DNA from: Parundibacterium terreum
Lineage (GTDB): Bacteria; Pseudomonadota; Gammaproteobacteria; Burkholderiales; Burkholderiaceae_D
Assembly: GCF_014636315.1 (NCBI RefSeq)
Contig: NZ_BMED01000002.1
Span: 124,001-188,000 of the forward strand
Length of the DNA: 64,000 bases
Direction of reading: 5' to 3'
The notes under the pieces are model-generated. The model was not told where the DNA came from. It ran no database searches and was given only the letters and a program-made list of their open reading frames with translations. A program made the position numbers and the translations under genes. Of the stretch, positions 28,402 through 37,742 are shown piece by piece (position 1 is the first letter of the stretch; each line of letters opens with the position of its first letter).

Positions 28402-28875
28402 ATGTCCAGCCTGCTGAATAATTCGATACAAATACGCGCTGTAGCCGAGGCTGACTTTGATGACTGGAAGCCTCTTTGGGATGGCTACAATGCTTTCTAC
28501 GGACGCCACGGCGAAACAGCCTTGCCGCAACACATCACGCAAACGACCTGGGCACGTTTCTTTGACGCCTACGAACCGGTTTATGCGCTAGTAGCTGAAA
28601 ACGAGGGCCGGCTAGTGGGCCTGGCCCACTTCCTTTTTCACCGCAGCACCACGCAGGACGGCCCGGTGTGCTATCTGCAGGACTTATTCACTGATGAGCA
28701 TGCCAGAGGAAAAGGTGTCGCCCGGATGCTGATAGCAGAAGTCTATGCGCGCGCCAAGGCAGGCGGAAGCAGCAGGGTCTACTGGCAGACACATGAAAGC
28801 AATCACACTGCGATGCAATTGTATGACAGGATGGCCGAAAAATCGGGTTTCATTGTGTATCGCCATTTGCTTTAA
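28402..28875 (+). CDS. GNAT family N-acetyltransferase
   Basis: 157 residues from the ATG giving MSSLLNNSIQIRAVAEADFD; an in-frame ATG 12 bases earlier has a GAGAGG site touching it, so the later start is preferred. The acetyl-CoA signature is DEHARGKGVARMLIAEVYAR. The typical N-terminal IRAVAEADFDDWKPLW and the C-terminal YWQTHESNHTAMQLYDRMAE complete the fold. Substrate unknown. It may share a transcript with the DJ-1-like gene. Confidence 0.9.
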   Translation: MSSLLNNSIQIRAVAEADFDDWKPLWDGYNAFYGRHGETALPQHITQTTWARFFDAYEPVYALVAENEGRLVGLAHFLFHRSTTQDGPVCYLQDLFTDEHARGKGVARMLIAEVYARAKAGGSSRVYWQTHESNHTAMQLYDRMAEKSGFIVYRHLL

Positions 28876-30218
28876 ATATTAAAAATTGAAATGTCCTTAA
28901 ACAATTTTTGATATCTAAATTAAGCAAAATGAACAAAAAATAGCACCATAATTTCTTTAATAATTCGCGCTTCTAGATCATCAAATGTTTATTGATAATA
29001 TCTAAAAATGTCTACTTTATGCGTTTGCTATGGATAAGGGAAAAACGTATAAAAATTTACCCAAACCCTATCAGGTGGAATGAAATTATCAAAATGGAAC
29101 CGGATAGTCTTATCGTCCACGCGAACGGGTTTTCCGGGAAAACAAAGTGACACGATGCTATCTGGATTTTCTTTTACGATATCCAAAGTAAAATCGGAAA
29201 TTGGGCCTTTCCAGTTTCTGGCAGTTCCCAGTATATATTCGACATCGTTTAGATAAACCTGAACGCTTTTTGCGCCCTTCTTACCTAGTAAGTCGATCTT
29301 TTTTGCGATCGCATCAAGCGCGCCCTCGGCTAAGCAAGAACGGTCGGTGGAATCGTCCAAAATTGAAGATACTGCAAGCTCCGACTGCGTCAAAGGAGTA
29401 TTTGGAATTACGTTGGTAAAGACTTGTCCTTTCATTGGCTTATAAGAGTGCTCAACCCGGATTTCCTGCTTGGCAGGAAAGATTTGCTTCCAGTATGCCG
29501 TTTCTGAGACCACCCACTCCGGAAATGCCACACCAAAAGCTCCAAGCTTTTTCAATTGCTTAAGCTGTTTTTTAGAGACTTCCAATTCCATGTCGGCAAA
29601 AGCAAAAGTGCGGAAAATTTGTTCGTTTGACAAACCAATCTTGCGGAGAGAGTTCGTAATATCAATTTCTTTTAGCAGGGCTTTGCTTTCGGTTTTTGTA
29701 GCAACTTTATGACCATCAACCGAAACTATAAATGATTCAATAGGGCCCACATTCGCATCAAGCGCACTTTGCCCTGCGTTCCATCGGAAAGAAGGCATCG
29801 GGAAAGCTACTATCGAACTGACTGGTGAATTACTCTCATTAAGAAACCGATATTTAACAACGATGCTCTCAGTCGAAATCGTCAATTTCTCATTTGTCAT
29901 GCGAATGTCATCCGTCTTAGTAAACGTTAGCCCCCCTGCTCCTATGCGGGCAGTTGAGTCATTTGCATAAACGGTGAAAGTAGAAAAAAGAAGAATGGTA
30001 AATTGCAAAATAGAAATTTTGTGGCGCATATTTTAGAATTATTTTTTGACGGTCGTTTTAATTAAATCAGCATCAAAGTTCAATATTGATTTCTAAATAG
30101 AGTAAATATTTGAAGCATTCTAATGTGATTTAACGCCATCTTAAAAACTTTGCAAGAATTCTCCTTTTTAGAAAAAAGTCTTTATAACGGGTCGGCGTGA
30201 AATAAAAATTTATCCGTA
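28876..30218. other. AT-rich segment, probably acquired
   Basis: By eye the base composition is clearly richer in A and T than the flanking regions, with many runs such as AAAAATTTA. It includes the DUF4424 gene and its flanks. It ends at an MFS gene with normal composition. A foreign origin is an inference from composition only; no transposase, integrase or repeat ends were found. Confidence 0.5.
29028..30029 (-). CDS. DUF4424 family exported protein
   Basis: 333 residues with a signal peptide (ISILQFTILLFSTFTVYAND). The DUF4424-like core starts with ARIGAGGLTFTKTDDIRMTN and SIVVKYRFLNESNSPVSSIV, and includes LKQLKKLGAFGVAFPEWVVS, EHSYKPMKGQVF and the C-terminal VSLCFPGKPVRVDDKTIRFH. Function of the family is unknown. 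The gene is AT-rich relative to its neighbours and has no obvious ribosome site; it is alone on its strand between a GNAT gene and an MFS exporter. Confidence 0.85.
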   Translation of the reverse strand: MRHKISILQFTILLFSTFTVYANDSTARIGAGGLTFTKTDDIRMTNEKLTISTESIVVKYRFLNESNSPVSSIVAFPMPSFRWNAGQSALDANVGPIESFIVSVDGHKVATKTESKALLKEIDITNSLRKIGLSNEQIFRTFAFADMELEVSKKQLKQLKKLGAFGVAFPEWVVSETAYWKQIFPAKQEIRVEHSYKPMKGQVFTNVIPNTPLTQSELAVSSILDDSTDRSCLAEGALDAIAKKIDLLGKKGAKSVQVYLNDVEYILGTARNWKGPISDFTLDIVKENPDSIVSLCFPGKPVRVDDKTIRFHFDNFIPPDRVWVNFYTFFPYP

Positions 30219-31673
30219 CTAGATCGTTACAGATTTAATTCCAAAAAACGCGCATACTGCTGCCGCCACCGCAGCGCCTGCAGCGACAAGCGCGGCAGCG
30301 TGAAACGCCGCCAGCAGAGCAGCTCCCTGCGACGCCAGCACCAGCCCCAGCAATGCAGTAGCCACCAGGCCGCCGGAACGTGCCACTGCGCTGTTGAAAC
30401 CGGAGGCGACGCCGGTGTGCTCAGTTCCCACGGAAGATAGTACTGCGGTCGTCAATGGAGCAACCGCGCCGGCCATGCCCAGTGCAATGACCAGCATCGC
30501 CGGCAAGGTCGTAGTCCAGTAACTGCTACCGTCGCCAATGCGGGTGGCAAGTAAAAATCCTACTGCGACGATCAGCGGCCCCACTGTGAGCGGCAGGCGT
30601 GGGCCGATTTTCCCTGCCAGCCTGCCCATCGTGGATGAAGCAAGCGCAATGACAATGGGTAATGGCAGCAAGGCAGCACCGGCGGCGGTTGCAGAATATC
30701 CATCGACCTTGATCAGCACGAAAGGCACCAGCACCATCAGCGCGCCGAGCGCGCCATAGAGCAGGAAAGTCAGCAGGTTCAACCCGGCAAAAGAGGCAGA
30801 GCCAAACAAGGACATCGGCAGCATGGCGCCTTCTCCGGCGTTTTTTTCTGCCCAGATAAAAAATAGCAGGAACACGATGCCGGCAACGATTGCCGTCGAT
30901 GATATCCAGTTGAAGCGGCTCTGCGCCGAGGCCAGGGTCAAGCCCCAGGTAAGCGCAGCCAAGCCTATGCTCGCCAGCATTGCACCGGGCAAATCCAGTG
31001 ACGGCCGCGCCGGATTGGGTTCGTCGCACAGATAGCGGGCTCCCAGATAAAATGCGAGCGCTGCAATCGGCAGATTGATCAGGAAGATCATGCGCCAGCC
31101 CACAACATCGATCAGCCAGCCGCCCAATAGCGGGCCGAGCGCACCGGCAGCAGCACCGATGGCAGCCCAGATGCCGATCGCCCTGCCACGCGCTTCGCCG
31201 CTAAAATTGGCTCCCAGTATCGCAAGACTGTTTGGCATCAGCAAAGCCGCCCCTATTCCTTGCAGCACCCTGCCCGCAATCAGCCATGCCAGTGCGGGAG
31301 CCGCCGCGCATAACGCGGATGCCAGCGCAAACAGAAAAACGCCGATCAGCAACAGGCGCTTGCGCCCGAAACGGTCACCCGCGGCACCGCCCAGCAAGAG
31401 CAGCGCACTCAGGGGCAATAAATAACCATTCACTACCCAAGACAGACCCACTGCTCCGGCATCCAGGCTATGCCCGATCGCAGGCAAGCCCACATTGACG
31501 ACAGAACCGTCGATGAAGGCCAAACTGGAAGCGAGAATAGTAGTGGCAAGTATCAGGCGCGAATGGGTGGCATCGCTAATGCCAGGGCTTGCGGCAGCAT
31601 TGGGCGCAACTCCCGATTGCGGCATGCTGGCAGCAATAGAACGGTCGCAGCCGGGAGGGAGGCTGGCGCTCAT
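30219..31673 (-). CDS. MFS transporter, DHA2 (14-helix drug:H+ antiporter) family
   Basis: 484 residues, about 14 hydrophobic segments. Motif A appears as GGAAGDRFGRKRLLLIG; motif C-like features of antiporters are in AIGAAAGALGPLLGGWLIDV. The start SLAFIDGSVVNVGLPAIG is typical of EmrB/QacA-type exporters. It should export toxic organic compounds through the inner membrane. A separate SRPBCC gene lies upstream in the same direction, 128 bases away. Confidence 0.92.
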   Translation of the reverse strand: MSASLPPGCDRSIAASMPQSGVAPNAAASPGISDATHSRLILATTILASSLAFIDGSVVNVGLPAIGHSLDAGAVGLSWVVNGYLLPLSALLLLGGAAGDRFGRKRLLLIGVFLFALASALCAAAPALAWLIAGRVLQGIGAALLMPNSLAILGANFSGEARGRAIGIWAAIGAAAGALGPLLGGWLIDVVGWRMIFLINLPIAALAFYLGARYLCDEPNPARPSLDLPGAMLASIGLAALTWGLTLASAQSRFNWISSTAIVAGIVFLLFFIWAEKNAGEGAMLPMSLFGSASFAGLNLLTFLLYGALGALMVLVPFVLIKVDGYSATAAGAALLPLPIVIALASSTMGRLAGKIGPRLPLTVGPLIVAVGFLLATRIGDGSSYWTTTLPAMLVIALGMAGAVAPLTTAVLSSVGTEHTGVASGFNSAVARSGGLVATALLGLVLASQGAALLAAFHAAALVAAGAAVAAAVCAFFGIKSVTI

Positions 31674-31801
31674 GGCACCAACCCGAGAACATTGCGGTAT
31701 CTTGCAGTATCAGACACGAAGCATTGCATATTCACTCCGGCGCAATTGAATGCAGCTGGCAAGCTGGACATCACCAGCCTGCCGTGCCAGCAACAATACG
31801 C

Positions 31802-32212
31802 CTATCCCCGGCTCTCTGCGAGCTTTTTCAATGCAGCCAGCACCTCGGCAAAATCGGAGGTGACCATAGGCCCAAATTCGGTGGCAGACGGTCCGGTGAT
31901 TTCTGTGCTGTAGCTGACCCTGGTCAAGCCCGAGGCCAGCGGGATGATCTTGTGGTGTACCAGGACATAGGTAGCATCGATGACAGTCTCATCGGTAAAC
32001 CCTTCGTTTTCCTTCACGTTCGTCAGTGTGCTGACGAAGGCTTCTTCGCCGGGAGGCTGCATTGAGAAGGTAGATCCATTAGCGAAGGGGCCGCGCATTT
32101 CCAGGTATTCAATGCCGCTATTCCATTTCTTCCAGCCCGGCACGTCTGAAAACAGCGCCCAGATCTGGACGGGTGTCGCCGTTGTTTCCATGCTTTCTTC
32201 ATGCGTCCACAT
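31802..32212 (-). CDS. SRPBCC family protein (polyketide cyclase/START-like)
   Basis: 136 residues from the ATG preceded by AGGA six bases upstream; the longer open frame upstream lacks similarity. The N-terminus MWTHEESMETTATPVQIWAL with VPGWKKWNSGIEYLEMRGPF shows the SRPBCC fold of START-like domains. These proteins have a hydrophobic ligand pocket; ligand unknown. It ends with DFAEVLAALKKLAESRG. It precedes the DHA2 exporter gene, so it may share its transcript. Confidence 0.85.
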   Translation of the reverse strand: MWTHEESMETTATPVQIWALFSDVPGWKKWNSGIEYLEMRGPFANGSTFSMQPPGEEAFVSTLTNVKENEGFTDETVIDATYVLVHHKIIPLASGLTRVSYSTEITGPSATEFGPMVTSDFAEVLAALKKLAESRG

Positions 32213-32499
32213 AAGCTGTCCTATCCCTGTGTTAATTGAAATCCCATGCCTGCGGTTTGCTCGGCACATCATTTTTGTTATTTTTTTATCAAAATAGCTC
32301 AAAAGCAGGATTTGCAAAAGATGAATCTGTAGCGCAATTTCCTGAAGACAAATTGCAACAGTAGATGGTGCTCGTGCAAGCTGACAGCGTGTTGCAGCAA
32401 ACACGGACGTCAGCATATTCCTGCCTCTCCAATGCCTTTCTCGGTCTAGCCATGGCTAATCAGATCGGGCGGTGTTCGTGCCCGGCCGGCTGTCAGACA

Positions 32500-33768
32500 T
32501 TAATTGCGCCGATTGAGTAATGGTAACGGATGATTTGTGAGTACTCCCTCTAGCCACTGGATTTGTGGCGTGTAGTGGGCTTTGTCTCCAATGACTCCCT
32601 TCAGCCTTTCATTGACACATGTGGATTCAAACAAAAGGCACAAATTATCTTCTTGACCGCCATAGATGTTTTCAGCAAGCATGGCCTTGCCAAGAGCGTC
32701 CATAAAATCCCAAGACTGAAGTCCCGACGAATAATACGAGACAAAATAATAGACCATGCCACAATCATAGGGCTCACGAAAATCGACAGCCTTCTGTTCA
32801 ATTTTTTCATGAACTGTGCGTGTATCGGAAAACTTTGCGCAGTCGCCGGCAGCTTTAAGCACCCGTTGTTTTGCCGCGTTTTCGCTAATCAAGCCGGAGT
32901 TGCGCAATACTATTATTTTTAAAAAATCCGCCTGCCCCTCCACGATGTAGCGGGCTAGTGGCAACTTATATACCTCGTCCCTCTGAAGCTTGTGCGCCAG
33001 TTCATGCGCAAAAGTCGAAGGCATTATTTCATCCAGCGTCAGTAACTGAGCCGGAGTGGGATTGTCATAGCTCATTCGGATAATATTGACGGAGTCTCCG
33101 CCAAAACCCGAGTAGTTCCCCTTATTGCGGACCACAGCCGTTACAACACCGATGTCTTTCTGAGGATTGACCTTTAGTACATTCTGATAAAACGCCGATA
33201 CTTTTCCAAAAGACGTCTGCAGCCTGGCCAAGGTCGGCGCTGGGATGCCTGCATCAAAATAACTGCTCCCCTGCACGACTGGAGTCAGCTCATTCGTGAA
33301 AAAAATGGCCTTTCCTCTCGCCTCTTCCGAGGGAAATCTGGTGCTGCCCGAGTACCATTTGTCACCCCACAAGATATGCTGGGCCGCTATTTCAAAAACG
33401 ACGCCCTTGCATTCACGCGCCGGAAAGAAAAAGGGAAGGTAGATGTAGATGCCTCCTCCCATACGCGCTGCCTTTAGATATTCTTCGCCATCCGGTGCTT
33501 CCGAGTTTAGCTGTTGCACATAGGATGTATCGGACAGTTTGCGCATACCTAGCGCCGGATTAAATACCTGACCATTTCTTCCAGTGCAGACAGGCTCGAC
33601 GCCATCAGCGCTTAAATCGAATCGCACATTCTCGTTCGCAGCTTCCGATATACGGACCACAAGGGACGCTTTGGCAAAGACCGGGAGCATAGCCAAACAC
33701 AGCGCAAGCAATCCAGGAATACGATGACAGCGTTTGATGGGAATCCATTTTGAAAGAAAATTTATCAT
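32500..33768 (-). CDS. Secreted gluzincin-type zinc metallopeptidase candidate
   Basis: 422 residues from ATG giving MINFLSKWIPIKRCHR; a longer frame starts upstream but lacks a ribosome site. A basic stretch and signal peptide end near VFAKAS (about 33). The zinc motif is HELAHKLQ (255-262; HExxH), with a likely third ligand Glu277 in VEGQADF. Cysteines in the mature part (CTGRNG, ARECKG, GDCAKF, YDCGMV, NLCLLFESTC) suggest disulfides. I do not recognise a named family. It may act as a periplasmic or secreted peptidase; no inhibitor or substrate gene is nearby. Confidence 0.82.
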   Translation of the reverse strand: MINFLSKWIPIKRCHRIPGLLALCLAMLPVFAKASLVVRISEAANENVRFDLSADGVEPVCTGRNGQVFNPALGMRKLSDTSYVQQLNSEAPDGEEYLKAARMGGGIYIYLPFFFPARECKGVVFEIAAQHILWGDKWYSGSTRFPSEEARGKAIFFTNELTPVVQGSSYFDAGIPAPTLARLQTSFGKVSAFYQNVLKVNPQKDIGVVTAVVRNKGNYSGFGGDSVNIIRMSYDNPTPAQLLTLDEIMPSTFAHELAHKLQRDEVYKLPLARYIVEGQADFLKIIVLRNSGLISENAAKQRVLKAAGDCAKFSDTRTVHEKIEQKAVDFREPYDCGMVYYFVSYYSSGLQSWDFMDALGKAMLAENIYGGQEDNLCLLFESTCVNERLKGVIGDKAHYTPQIQWLEGVLTNHPLPLLNRRN

Positions 33769-33843
33769 TCTGACGGGCTTAGAGGTGTTTTTCGGAATCG
33801 GTACAGGTCGACACAAGCAGACAGCTATATATTCACACAAATA

Positions 33844-33889
33844 AAAAACGCTGGGCAGCTATCTTTATAGATAACTACCCAGCGTTTTT
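33844..33889. terminator. Bidirectional Rho-independent terminator
   Basis: AAAAACGCTGGG and CCCAGCGTTTTT form a perfect 12-bp outer stem with a further partly paired inner part around TTTATA. T-runs flank both sides, so it can end slyD (minus strand); it also marks the boundary to the metallopeptidase gene. Confidence 0.8.
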
Positions 33890-33933
33890 AGCGGCAGATA
33901 ATCCCTACCAGGGACTACTCCATCTAATTCCAA

Positions 33934-34413
33934 TCAATGATGATGGCCGTGCTCGCCATGTACGTGGCCGTGAGCGATTTCTTCGTCGCTGGCGGCGCGT
34001 ACTTCCAAAACACTCGCATCAAAACGAATCGTCATGCCGGCCAGGGGATGATTGCCGTCTACCGTGACCTTGCCTGCGTCGATTGCCGTTACACGGAATT
34101 GCATTGATTCTTCTGTTTCGGGATCGCGTGTTTCAAACATCATGCCGACTTCGATATCAGGTGGAAACAGGCCGATGTCTTCTTCGCGCACCAGTTCTGC
34201 CTCGTGTTCGCCAAAGGCATCTTCCGGTGCCATTGTGACGGAAATGGTATCGCCTGCTGCTTTGCCTTCCAGCGCTTCTTCCACTGCAGGCAGGATGTTG
34301 TCATAGCCGCCGTGCAGGTAAACGATAGGTTCTTCATTCTTGTCGATGATTTTGCCCGCGTCGTCGAACATGGTGTAGTTCAGCGAGACGGCGGTGTTTT
34401 CAGTAATTTTCAT
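33934..34413 (-). CDS. slyD: FKBP-type peptidyl-prolyl isomerase, SlyD-like
   Basis: 159 residues from ATG giving MKITENTAVSLNYTMFD. The FKBP domain with an inserted IF domain: HGGYDNILPAVEEALEGKAA, VTMAPEDAFGEHEAELVRE, then VDGNHPLAGMTIRFDASVLE. The C-terminus is histidine-rich (HGHVHGEHGHHH), a metal-binding tail. SlyD isomerises proline bonds and carries nickel to hydrogenase in E. coli. The frame upstream of this ATG is shared with cobQ and is not used. No tight operon; terminator downstream. Confidence 0.94.
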   Translation of the reverse strand: MKITENTAVSLNYTMFDDAGKIIDKNEEPIVYLHGGYDNILPAVEEALEGKAAGDTISVTMAPEDAFGEHEAELVREEDIGLFPPDIEVGMMFETRDPETEESMQFRVTAIDAGKVTVDGNHPLAGMTIRFDASVLEVRAASDEEIAHGHVHGEHGHHH

Positions 34414-34570
34414 GATGTCTGATAAATAATAAGAATTTGTCGATTCCGACAGGAGCGATTTGGCACCATAGGGCACAGTCAGACACAAATCAAAAACACC
34501 ATCGGTCAATAAAGTTGCAACAGGCATAATAAAACCTGCGCACAGGTGAGCATTGTAGCAGAGCGCGCTA

Positions 34571-36013
34571 TCAAAGTTTCTGCAAGGATGCGAGCAAGGG
34601 CTCGCAAGCATCCGCCACCCTGTCTATGCTTTGTTCGCGTAAAGCCGCGAGATCCACCTTGATATCGGATTTCAGCCCGGCCCATTCCAGCAAGGCTGCG
34701 CTGGCTTCAGGCTCATCAAACATGCCGTGCAGGTAGGAACCCAGGATCTGGTCATCGGGAGAGCGCGTACCCTCTTCTTCGCCATTGATGATAAAGGCCG
34801 GCAGCGTGTCGTTGCTGGCATAGGTGATGCCCATATGGATCTCGTAGCCGGCCACCCTGGCTTTGTCCCGGCTACCGAATGCGCAATAGCCGCTGACCTG
34901 TTGCAGGCGCTTTTCCTGGGTCAGCTCGGTAGTAATATCCAGCAAGCCCAGGCCCGACGAATCTCCGGGCGTGCCTTCCACGCCGTGCGGATCGCTGACC
35001 AGTTGTCCCAGCATCTGGTAGCCGCCGCAAATGCCTATCACCTTGCCGCCATAGCGCAGATGTTTTTCCAGTGCATCCAGCCAGCCTTGCTCGATCAGAA
35101 AAGCCAGGTCGGCACGGGTGCTCTTGCTACCGGGCAGGATGATCAGGTCCGCACCGGGGATTGCATGGCCGGGGCCGATGAATTTCAGATCCACGTCAGG
35201 ATGCGCGCGCAACGCATCAAAGTCGGTGTGATTGGATATCCGCGGTATTGCCGGAACGATGATGCGGAATTTCCCAGTGCTGCTCTGGCTGGACTGGATC
35301 GCGTCTTCCGCATCCAGTTGCAGCCCATGCAGATAAGGCAGCACCGCCAGTACCGGCTTGCCGGTTTTGTGTTGCAGCCATTCCAGGCCAGGTTCCAGCA
35401 GGCTGATATCGCCGCGGAAACGGTTGATGACAAAGCCGATTATGCGCTGCTGCTCGGATGGAGACAGGCATTCCAGCGTGCCGACAAAGTGCGCGAACAC
35501 GCCGCCGCGGTCTATATCCGCCACCAGGATTACCGGGCAGTCCACCGCCTCGGCAAAGCCCATATTGGCAATATCACGGTCACGCAGATTGATCTCTGCC
35601 GGGCTGCCCGCGCCTTCCACAATGATCGCCTCATACTGCTCCTGCAGGCGCGCATAGGATTCCAGCACAGCCTGCATCGCCACCGTCTTGTACTGATGAT
35701 AATCCTTGGCATTCATGTCGGCACGCACCTTGCCGTGGATAATCACCTGTGCGCCGGTGTCGGATGAGGGCTTCAGCAAGACCGGATTCATGTCGGTATG
35801 CGCAGGCAGGCCGGCGGCAAGCGCCTGCAAAGCCTGGGCCCGGCCTATCTCTCCGCCATCCACCGTTACCGCGCTATTCAGGGCCATGTTCTGCGGCTTC
35901 ATCGGCACTACCGCAACACCTTGCCTTGCCAGCAGGCGGCATAAAGCGGCCACAACCGTGCTCTTGCCGGCGTCGGAGGTCGTGCCCTGCACCATTAATG
36001 TCGTCAGCTTCAT
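34571..36013 (-). CDS. cobQ: Cobyric acid synthase
   Basis: 480 residues. Amidates carboxyl groups of adenosylcobyrinate a,c-diamide to adenosylcobyric acid using glutamine and ATP. N-terminal ATPase domain: [40 protein letters not shown] and [20 protein letters not shown]. The C-terminal glutaminase domain holds [14 protein letters not shown] with its cysteine nucleophile. It follows two BtuF-like genes and is the last gene of the B12 operon. The 157 bases after its stop lead to slyD. Confidence 0.96.
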   Translation of the reverse strand: MKLTTLMVQGTTSDAGKSTVVAALCRLLARQGVAVVPMKPQNMALNSAVTVDGGEIGRAQALQALAAGLPAHTDMNPVLLKPSSDTGAQVIIHGKVRADMNAKDYHQYKTVAMQAVLESYARLQEQYEAIIVEGAGSPAEINLRDRDIANMGFAEAVDCPVILVADIDRGGVFAHFVGTLECLSPSEQQRIIGFVINRFRGDISLLEPGLEWLQHKTGKPVLAVLPYLHGLQLDAEDAIQSSQSSTGKFRIIVPAIPRISNHTDFDALRAHPDVDLKFIGPGHAIPGADLIILPGSKSTRADLAFLIEQGWLDALEKHLRYGGKVIGICGGYQMLGQLVSDPHGVEGTPGDSSGLGLLDITTELTQEKRLQQVSGYCAFGSRDKARVAGYEIHMGITYASNDTLPAFIINGEEEGTRSPDDQILGSYLHGMFDEPEASAALLEWAGLKSDIKVDLAALREQSIDRVADACEPLLASLQKL

Positions 36014-36023
36014 ATCGCGTTCA

Positions 36024-36830
36024 TTATTTCATCTGTTCTGTTTTCAGGTGCCAGTCGGCAATCAGGGCCTGTATCTGCGGCAGCCCTTCTGTGATGGCGC
36101 AGGGGCCGGGTGACAGGATGTCTGCTGACTTGATCTCAGCCACATGTCCATTCCTTACCGCAGGAATCTGCTCCCAACCGGCGCGCGCGCATACCGTTTC
36201 GGAGCGGAATTTCTTGCCGCACCAGGAACCGATGATGATATCCGGCGCACGCTGGATGACGACGGCACCGTCCGCGATGATGCGCTCCCTGGCACTGTGA
36301 TGCTGGGCCAGATCGGCGAAGGCATCTTCGCCGCCAGCGATGCCTATCAATTCCGACACCCAGCCTATGCCGCTCATCATCGGCTCATCCCACTCTTCAA
36401 AATATACTTTGGGCTTACGGGTCCATGAGGCGGATCTTTTGCGCGCGCGCAAAATGCAGGCATCCAGCTCCTGTATCAACTGCTTGCCCTGTTCATGCTT
36501 GTCCACCATCGCCGCCAGCACAGCAATCATGTGCAGGATACCGGCAACACTACGCTGGTTAAACAAATGTACTTCAATCCCGGCCTTCACAAGATCGCGG
36601 CAAATTTCTGCCTGCATATCGGAAAAGCCAATCACCAGGTCAGGCTTTACGGCAAGGATGCGCTCTATCCTGGATGACGAGAAACCGGAAATCTTGATTT
36701 TTTCCTGCCGCGCGCGGGACGGCCGCGTCGTAAAACCCGAGATGCCGGCGATATACTGCTCGGCCCCAAGGGCATACAAGGTTTCCACTGCCTCCGTGGA
36801 AAGGCAGGCAATACGTTGATAATGACTCAT
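36024..36830 (-). CDS. Cobalamin-binding-protein-like protein without signal peptide
   Basis: 268 residues, belongs to the same binding-protein superfamily as Btu[21 protein letters not shown] starts directly with the first strand; no signal peptide or lipobox precedes it. Other features: [36 protein letters not shown] and [20 protein letters not shown]. Without a signal it would be cytoplasmic, unlike the BtuF-like gene 3 bases upstream. It may be a soluble corrinoid-binding or accessory protein; such signal-less members are known in other genomes but their role is uncertain. Confidence 0.85.
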   Translation of the reverse strand: MSHYQRIACLSTEAVETLYALGAEQYIAGISGFTTRPSRARQEKIKISGFSSSRIERILAVKPDLVIGFSDMQAEICRDLVKAGIEVHLFNQRSVAGILHMIAVLAAMVDKHEQGKQLIQELDACILRARKRSASWTRKPKVYFEEWDEPMMSGIGWVSELIGIAGGEDAFADLAQHHSARERIIADGAVVIQRAPDIIIGSWCGKKFRSETVCARAGWEQIPAVRNGHVAEIKSADILSPGPCAITEGLPQIQALIADWHLKTEQMK

Positions 36831-36833
36831 GAT

Positions 36834-37742
36834 TTATTTTTGCTTACTGCCTGTGCTCTGGTTTCTGTTAGTGCGGGCCACCTCCAGCGCATCGCATACC
36901 GCTTTCGCACCGTCTATGATACGCGGTCCCGGCCGGTTCAACTCATCACCATCTATAGCCACCAGATTATGATTCTTTACAGCCAGTAGGCTGGGGAACG
37001 GCTTCCATTGTTCTATGCCGCTGACAACCTGGTTCTTGCTGTCGCCACTGAGCACCACTTCAGGATTCTCCGCCAGCACCGCCTCCAGGTTCACGGTAGG
37101 CGCAGCAACGGGCAAGCGGCCAAAAATGTTTTCGCCGCCGCAGGTGCGGATCACGTCGCTGACGATATGCTGGTCATTCAGTGTATATAAAGGCTTGCCC
37201 CACACCTGGTAAAACACCTTGACCTTGCTTTTGGACTGGTAGCGGCTGCTTAACTGTGCAACTTGCTGGCGAAAATCATTCGCCGCAAGCTGTGCCTGCT
37301 TTTCAGTGCCGAACATCGCGCCCATCTTGAGCAGGGTTTCCGGTATCTGTTCCAGCTTACGCGGATCACTGAAAAAATAAGGAATGCCCGATTTTTTCAA
37401 TGGTTCCAGTTGCCGCTCAAACGCGCCATGCATCCAGACGATCAGCAAATCAGGCTTCATCGCAATCACACGCTCTATATCTACCTGGCGATTGTCGCCG
37501 ACGCGTGGAATATCCTTGGCTGCAGGCGGATAATCGCTGTACTTGACAGTGGCGACTATCCTGTCACCGGCCCCGGCCGCATAGATCAGCTCTGTCACAT
37601 GCGGCGACAGGCTGATGACTCTCTGCGCTGGCTTTTGCAAGGTGATGGTGTTGCCGGCGTCATCGGTCACGGTGATTGCCGCCTGTGCCTGCACGGCCAG
37701 CAGCGCTGCCGGGAATACACAGCAAAGTACAATTTTTTTCAT
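36834..37742 (-). CDS. btuF: Vitamin B12 ABC transporter substrate-binding protein BtuF
   Basis: 302 residues with a signal peptide (IVLCCVFPAALLAVQAQAAI). Binding-protein fold: AQRVISLSPHVTELIYAAGA, DIERVIAMKPDLLIVWM, then TCGGENIFGRLPVAAPTVN and the C-terminal DELNRPGPRIIDGAKAVCD. It delivers cobalamin or corrinoids to BtuCD in the periplasm. TAATG joins its start to the cobD stop. It is very similar to the product at 9567-10517. Confidence 0.93.
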   Translation of the reverse strand: MKKIVLCCVFPAALLAVQAQAAITVTDDAGNTITLQKPAQRVISLSPHVTELIYAAGAGDRIVATVKYSDYPPAAKDIPRVGDNRQVDIERVIAMKPDLLIVWMHGAFERQLEPLKKSGIPYFFSDPRKLEQIPETLLKMGAMFGTEKQAQLAANDFRQQVAQLSSRYQSKSKVKVFYQVWGKPLYTLNDQHIVSDVIRTCGGENIFGRLPVAAPTVNLEAVLAENPEVVLSGDSKNQVVSGIEQWKPFPSLLAVKNHNLVAIDGDELNRPGPRIIDGAKAVCDALEVARTNRNQSTGSKQK

